From a virus, in the IMG/VR virus record IMGVR_UViG_3300048446_000878, positions 1 to 23,888 of that record: 23,888 nucleotides of DNA; one strand, written 5' to 3'. The translations under genes were made by a program, and so were the position numbers. This document shows positions 20,152-23,888 of the stretch, piece by piece (position 1 is the stretch's first letter; every line of letters starts with the position of its first letter). Below the pieces are notes generated by a model, which was given only the letters and a program-made list of their open reading frames with translations, did not search any database and was not told the origin of the DNA.

Positions 20152-22611
20152 TTATTGACAACTCTCGCAAGACCCTCCGTTCTTTAAGGCTTCGATGCTG
20201 CACGCAGAAGCTTCTGATTCGCTTCCCGAATCTCCTGTTGATTTTTCAACTTTTGACGCAGCTCGATTTCTAAGGTAGTAAGTCGTTTTTAGTCCGGCTT
20301 CCCAACAGGCCATATATATATCATTTAAATACTTCAAAGATGTTCCTTTATTGTACAAATTAAAACTTATAGCTTGGTCAATCCATTTTTGCCTGACTGA
20401 GTTGCAATCTATCAACTTGAACATATCTCTATCGAAAGCTGTTTTATACTTTAGTTTTATCCACTCAGGTATCTCTCCGTTCAGTGAAGATAAATCTCCA
20501 TCGGAGTCTTTGACTAGTTTTGCATTGATAGGATTCCATAAACCTTCTTTTTTCATGTCGTTTATAAAATGTTGATTGGTAATATAAAAATTACCACTCT
20601 TATTCTCGTAAACAAACAGTACGGAGAAATTAGGCTCTATGCTTTGCTCGACTCCATTAATATAACCTATTGTTGCTGTAGGAGCGATAGCCATAACATT
20701 TGAGTTTCTCATCCCAAATTCATTTACATGAATTCTCACTTTTGGCCACTCTTTAAGGGTTTGACCTTTTCCTGTTAAAGGTTTACCCGTAACCGATTCA
20801 CTCGGAACTTTTTGCTTGCCCCTATAAACCATGAGGTTGTTATAAGAATCAATTGGAAATACTCCTTGACTCCAGAGCGAACCTTCGTAGGTTTTATATT
20901 GACCTCTCTCTTCAGCTAATAAAGAACTAGCATAAATCGCATGCATAGAATAAAACTCAAATAATTTATCATTAAACTCTGCAGCTTCGTCGCTATCTAT
21001 GTTTATATTAACTTTGTGAAGTACATCGTGAAGAGCCATCATACCTAACCCAATAGGACGATGTCTTAAATTGCTATTTTCTGCCTCTTTTGTTGGGTAA
21101 AAGTTAAGGTCTACGACATTATCTAAAGCTCTGATTGCTGTGTGAATGGTTTTTTCCAGCTTTATGTAATCAATATTTGTTTCGTCTTCGTTAATATGAT
21201 TTAGCAGATTTACAGAGCCAAGGTTGCACACGGCTGTTTCTCCAATTTCTGTTTTATACCCTTTGTCGTACTTTGAAGCTTTTGTGTGAAGTGTGATTTC
21301 TGTGCACAAATTACTACTATGAACTACTCCTTCATGCTGGTTTGTGTATCTCATATTGCACGGATCCTTAAATGTACTCCATGGGTGAGAGGTTTCAAAC
21401 AAAACTTTGAGCATTTTTTTCCAAAGCTCTTTTGCGGGAGTAACTCGGTAATTTTTAATTAAACCTTTTTCTGCTTGGTCACAAAGTTTGTTGTACTTTC
21501 TGTCGAACTCAGTGCCAAAGCAATCGTGTAAATCAGCTTCTTTTGGGTCAAAAAAATACCAAACATCTTCATTCTGAACCCTTCTCATGAATTCATCTGG
21601 AATCCACGAGGCGGTATTCATGTCGTGACATCTTAACCTGTCGTCTCCTGTATTCCTGCGAAGATTTAAAAAATCTTCAAAATCTAAATGCCAGGGCTCT
21701 AGGTATGCGCATCCTGCCCCTGGTCGCTTGCCTCCCTGATTGACAGCTACTAGTAAATCATTGTAAATTTTTAACCAAGGAATTAAGCCTCCAGATATTC
21801 CATTTGTGCCTTTAATGGGCGAGCCTGCAGACCTAAACGGGGTTACGTCAAAACCAAGGCCTCCAGCGTACTTGCTTTTCCGGGCTTCCTGCCATGCTCC
21901 ATCAAAAATTCCATCAATACTATCGTCAAAAGTGTTTAGGTAGCAAGAGCTTAATTGAGAATGAGTTGTTCCGCTATTAAATAAAGTTGGGGTAGAGGAT
22001 GTATACAAGAACTGGCTGAACAGATCATAAAACTTAATCGCCCATTCTTCTTTGTTTTTTTCATTGATTGATAATCCCATAGCAACCCTCATCCAGAAAC
22101 ATTGCGGAGCTTCCATTATTTTATCGTCATGCCTAATGAAATACCTGTCAGATAAAATCTGAATGCCTAAATATTTAAAATCTTCATCTCTTCTTATTTT
22201 TATTGCTTCTGATAGCTTTTCGAGATCAAAGTCTAGCATTTTTGGATTAAGCTTTTCTAGTTTTACTAATTTTTTTATATTTTGTATGAAGCTTTTCCTG
22301 TATTGCAGTTTAAATGTGTCTGAGTCTACTCCTTCTTTGAATACTTCTTTGTATACAGTATTTAACAATAGTCTCGCTGCTACAAAACTGTAATTTGGTT
22401 CTTTTTCAATCTTCTCTCTCGCTGAAAGAATTAAGGCCGTGTCTATTTCACTGGTTGTTATTTTGTCAAACAACTGTAATTGTGCGTCGAGAAGAACTTC
22501 GCTAACAGAGGCATCTTCTATTCCTTTGCAGGCTCGCTCCACGTTTGCGTTAATTTTTTCTACCAAAAAGTCCTGAAGTCTGCCGTTTCGTTTTTTTACT
22601 TTTATATTCAT
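20152..22611 (-). CDS. nrdA: Ribonucleotide reductase large subunit, class I
   Basis: This 819-residue catalytic alpha subunit reduces ribonucleotides to deoxyribonucleotides. One ATP-cone occupies about 1-95 (KVKKRNGRLQDFLVEKI at the start), giving overall dATP control. The active site has Cys223 (SSCYLNTF) and Cys462 (AVCNLGS) as the redox pair and NLCTE (Asn434, Cys436, Glu438) with the thiyl Cys. The radical-transfer Tyr pair is in LKTTYYLRN. The C-terminus ends GGSCESCQ, the swinging Cys pair reduced by thioredoxin or glutaredoxin. All key residues are present. The gene precedes nrdB by 51 bp and has its own promoter. Phages often carry it to supply dNTPs from host ribonucleotides. Confidence 0.96.
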   Translation of the reverse strand: MNIKVKKRNGRLQDFLVEKINANVERACKGIEDASVSEVLLDAQLQLFDKITTSEIDTALILSAREKIEKEPNYSFVAARLLLNTVYKEVFKEGVDSDTFKLQYRKSFIQNIKKLVKLEKLNPKMLDFDLEKLSEAIKIRRDEDFKYLGIQILSDRYFIRHDDKIMEAPQCFWMRVAMGLSINEKNKEEWAIKFYDLFSQFLYTSSTPTLFNSGTTHSQLSSCYLNTFDDSIDGIFDGAWQEARKSKYAGGLGFDVTPFRSAGSPIKGTNGISGGLIPWLKIYNDLLVAVNQGGKRPGAGCAYLEPWHLDFEDFLNLRRNTGDDRLRCHDMNTASWIPDEFMRRVQNEDVWYFFDPKEADLHDCFGTEFDRKYNKLCDQAEKGLIKNYRVTPAKELWKKMLKVLFETSHPWSTFKDPCNMRYTNQHEGVVHSSNLCTEITLHTKASKYDKGYKTEIGETAVCNLGSVNLLNHINEDETNIDYIKLEKTIHTAIRALDNVVDLNFYPTKEAENSNLRHRPIGLGMMALHDVLHKVNINIDSDEAAEFNDKLFEFYSMHAIYASSLLAEERGQYKTYEGSLWSQGVFPIDSYNNLMVYRGKQKVPSESVTGKPLTGKGQTLKEWPKVRIHVNEFGMRNSNVMAIAPTATIGYINGVEQSIEPNFSVLFVYENKSGNFYITNQHFINDMKKEGLWNPINAKLVKDSDGDLSSLNGEIPEWIKLKYKTAFDRDMFKLIDCNSVRQKWIDQAISFNLYNKGTSLKYLNDIYMACWEAGLKTTYYLRNRAASKVEKSTGDSGSESEASACSIEALKNGGSCESCQ

Positions 22612-22624
22612 ATTTATGACAACT

Positions 22625-22653
22625 ATATTATCATTTTTTTGTTAATCTGTCAA
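22625..22653 (-). promoter_or_regulatory. Sigma-70 promoter of nrdA
   Basis: On the minus strand, TTGACA (22653-22648), a 17-base spacer and TAATAT (22630-22625) precede the ATG at 22611 by 13 bases. The predicted leader is about 6 bases, too short for a Shine-Dalgarno site, and none is seen. Confidence 0.85.
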
Positions 22654-22686
22654 TGCAAAACAGATATTGTAAATAACTTTTTAATG

Positions 22687-23888
22687 TTATCTTAAGCTAT
22701 CTTGCTTTTCTCCGTTGTAGCGTTTTAAGTCTAGCCCGATTTTTTGAGAAGCATTTATAATGAGATTCATATAATAAGCTGGATCCCCTTCTGAATTAAC
22801 GTGATATTCATCGCTGAAGACGATCCCGTCTCGGTTGCGAATATTGTCGCTATTTTCTTGCCAATAGTATGGCTTTAAGTTTTCACCCGCTCCAGATAAA
22901 TATCCATCACCTCTCCAAGCATTCTCAACAAATTCCTTAAATGATTTAGCGAATGTCTTACCACGGTCTACTTGGAACATAATTCCTCTGTAAAGTCCGC
23001 CGTATCCATTTAAACCTTCCTTAAGGTCTTTCAAGTCATCCATGTAGTGATCTTCTGGTTTGCGATTGAAATTAGGAAGGTGATAGGCAGGTTGAGCTTC
23101 ATCTTGAAATACGAGAGCTAGCACATTTTCTTTCTTTGTCGCGTCTGCAAAGAATTTAAGAGTTCTCTCTCCTTTTCCGTCGACGATCAATACCCTCCTG
23201 TTGTAAAGATCTTCGTCATTTTTGTAGTAGGGAAGTAGGGCATTTTTAAGAAGAGTATCTTTCATTTCTCCCAATGCTTTTCTTGTGCTTAAAATTGAGC
23301 CACTTCCGTCTACATGCATCATGATATAAAGATTGCCGTCTTTTGGTAAGTGGTCGTAGTTTGCCTCGTTATAGCTACTTCCTGTTCCTGCGCCATAACC
23401 TATATCACCAACTTTAGTTATCGGGAGAGAAGCTCTAGCTGAAGACAAGCCTGCCGCTGCCCCCGCTCCAGCTCCACCGACTAAGCCTGCAACACCTCCA
23501 GCAACTCCGGGAGCAACCATAATGACTGAGCCGGAAGTATTCTTTGGGGAACTTCCACTTTCAGTCGGCGTAGAATATGTCCCTATTCCACCAAGTGCAG
23601 GAACTGCTTGACCGTCCATAACCGCTTGTCCAATACCGGCTCCAAGTCCGGCAAATCCAGCGGCAGCACCAACTGCAGGACTACCTATACCTGCACCAAC
23701 ACCTTGTGAAGGGAAATTGTAAGCATAAACCTCAGCTCCCTTGCCGACTCCAGGCATTGTACCTTTTCCAAAACCAGCTCCATCTTTATCAAAATCTCCT
23801 ACAGCACCAAGCTCATCATCATCAAAATCGCCACGACGGCCATCTGGAACAAAATTTCCTACATTTACATTGTCATTTCCGCCTCGAC
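22687..23888 (-). CDS. vWA-domain protein with Gly/Ala-rich linkers (partial)
   Basis: The frame is open through the window end, so the true start lies outside; an internal ATG at 23757 is not needed as a start. About 399 C-terminal residues are visible. The visible N-terminal part is acidic and Gly-rich (GDFDDDELGAVGDFDKDG). Two Gly/Ala/Val-rich stretches follow, around 23645-23700 and 23440-23520. A von Willebrand A domain begins near 23330 with a complete MIDAS start, HVDGSGSI (D-x-S-x-S), followed by a Rossmann-like strand and helix pattern (RRVLIVDG, NVLALVFQDE). vWA domains bind protein or glycan partners through a metal ion. Tail-fibre, adhesin or intracellular binding roles are all possible. 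It lies upstream of nrdA on the same strand. Confidence 0.7.
   Translation of the reverse strand, partial: RGGNDNVNVGNFVPDGRRGDFDDDELGAVGDFDKDGAGFGKGTMPGVGKGAEVYAYNFPSQGVGAGIGSPAVGAAAGFAGLGAGIGQAVMDGQAVPALGGIGTYSTPTESGSSPKNTSGSVIMVAPGVAGGVAGLVGGAGAGAAAGLSSARASLPITKVGDIGYGAGTGSSYNEANYDHLPKDGNLYIMMHVDGSGSILSTRKALGEMKDTLLKNALLPYYKNDEDLYNRRVLIVDGKGERTLKFFADATKKENVLALVFQDEAQPAYHLPNFNRKPEDHYMDDLKDLKEGLNGYGGLYRGIMFQVDRGKTFAKSFKEFVENAWRGDGYLSGAGENLKPYYWQENSDNIRNRDGIVFSDEYHVNSEGDPAYYMNLIINASQKIGLDLKRYNGEKQDSLR

Noticed and set aside
1-23888. tRNA genes, CRISPR arrays, insertion sequences, integrase or attachment sites
   Set aside because: No cloverleaf, spaced repeats, transposase or recombinase motifs were recognised by eye; a covariance-model or repeat search was not possible.

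Overview
The window looks like part of the AT-rich genome of an uncultured tailed double-stranded DNA phage (Caudoviricetes). The + strand carries a terminase, a prohead protease/scaffold, a capsid decoration protein and a major capsid protein in the usual packaging-to-head order. The - strand carries replication and nucleotide-metabolism genes. There are no tRNA, rRNA, IS or CRISPR signatures, and genes are packed with 1-20 bp overlaps. A secreted DUF1501 protein, a family concentrated in Planctomycetota, Verrucomicrobiota, Lentisphaerota and some Bacteroidota, hints at such a host. The promoters and the DUF1501 gene are the only host clues here.

Plus strand, 81-11268 (probable late module). 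A coupled membrane cassette comes first: a holin-like protein, a short lipoprotein with a C-terminal membrane helix (u-spanin-like) and a membrane-anchored GAF-like protein. Next are a zinc-ribbon protein and a sigma-70-like factor with a Cys-rich insert. The packaging block follows: a candidate small terminase, a zinc finger/ERCC4-type nuclease and the large terminase. The head block is a protease fused to scaffold, a decoration protein and the major capsid protein, closed by a strong GNRA-loop terminator. Three small genes of probable connector or neck function follow. No portal gene is seen at its usual place.

Minus strand, 11249-23888 (probable early/middle module). Reading in the direction of transcription: a partial von Willebrand A (vWA) domain protein with Gly/Ala-rich linkers; nrdA; nrdB; a Tat-exported DUF1501 protein; a DNA polymerase III alpha split into three coupled genes (degenerate PHP domain, DEDDh exonuclease, polymerase core plus OB fold); and a ClpC-type AAA+ unfoldase. 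The last gene converges on and overlaps the end of the late module by 20 bp.

Regulation. Three minus-strand transcription units (nrdA, nrdB-DUF1501, and PHP-exo-pol-clp) each have a near-consensus sigma-70 promoter with an exact 17-bp spacer, placed so close to the ATG that the transcripts should be leaderless or nearly so. Plus-strand virion genes lack such boxes. Two of them share a 12-base AT element that could be a late promoter read with the phage sigma-like factor. The most notable points are the split polymerase with its proofreading gene in the middle, the DUF1501 protein in a phage operon, and an NrdB that lacks the radical tyrosine.
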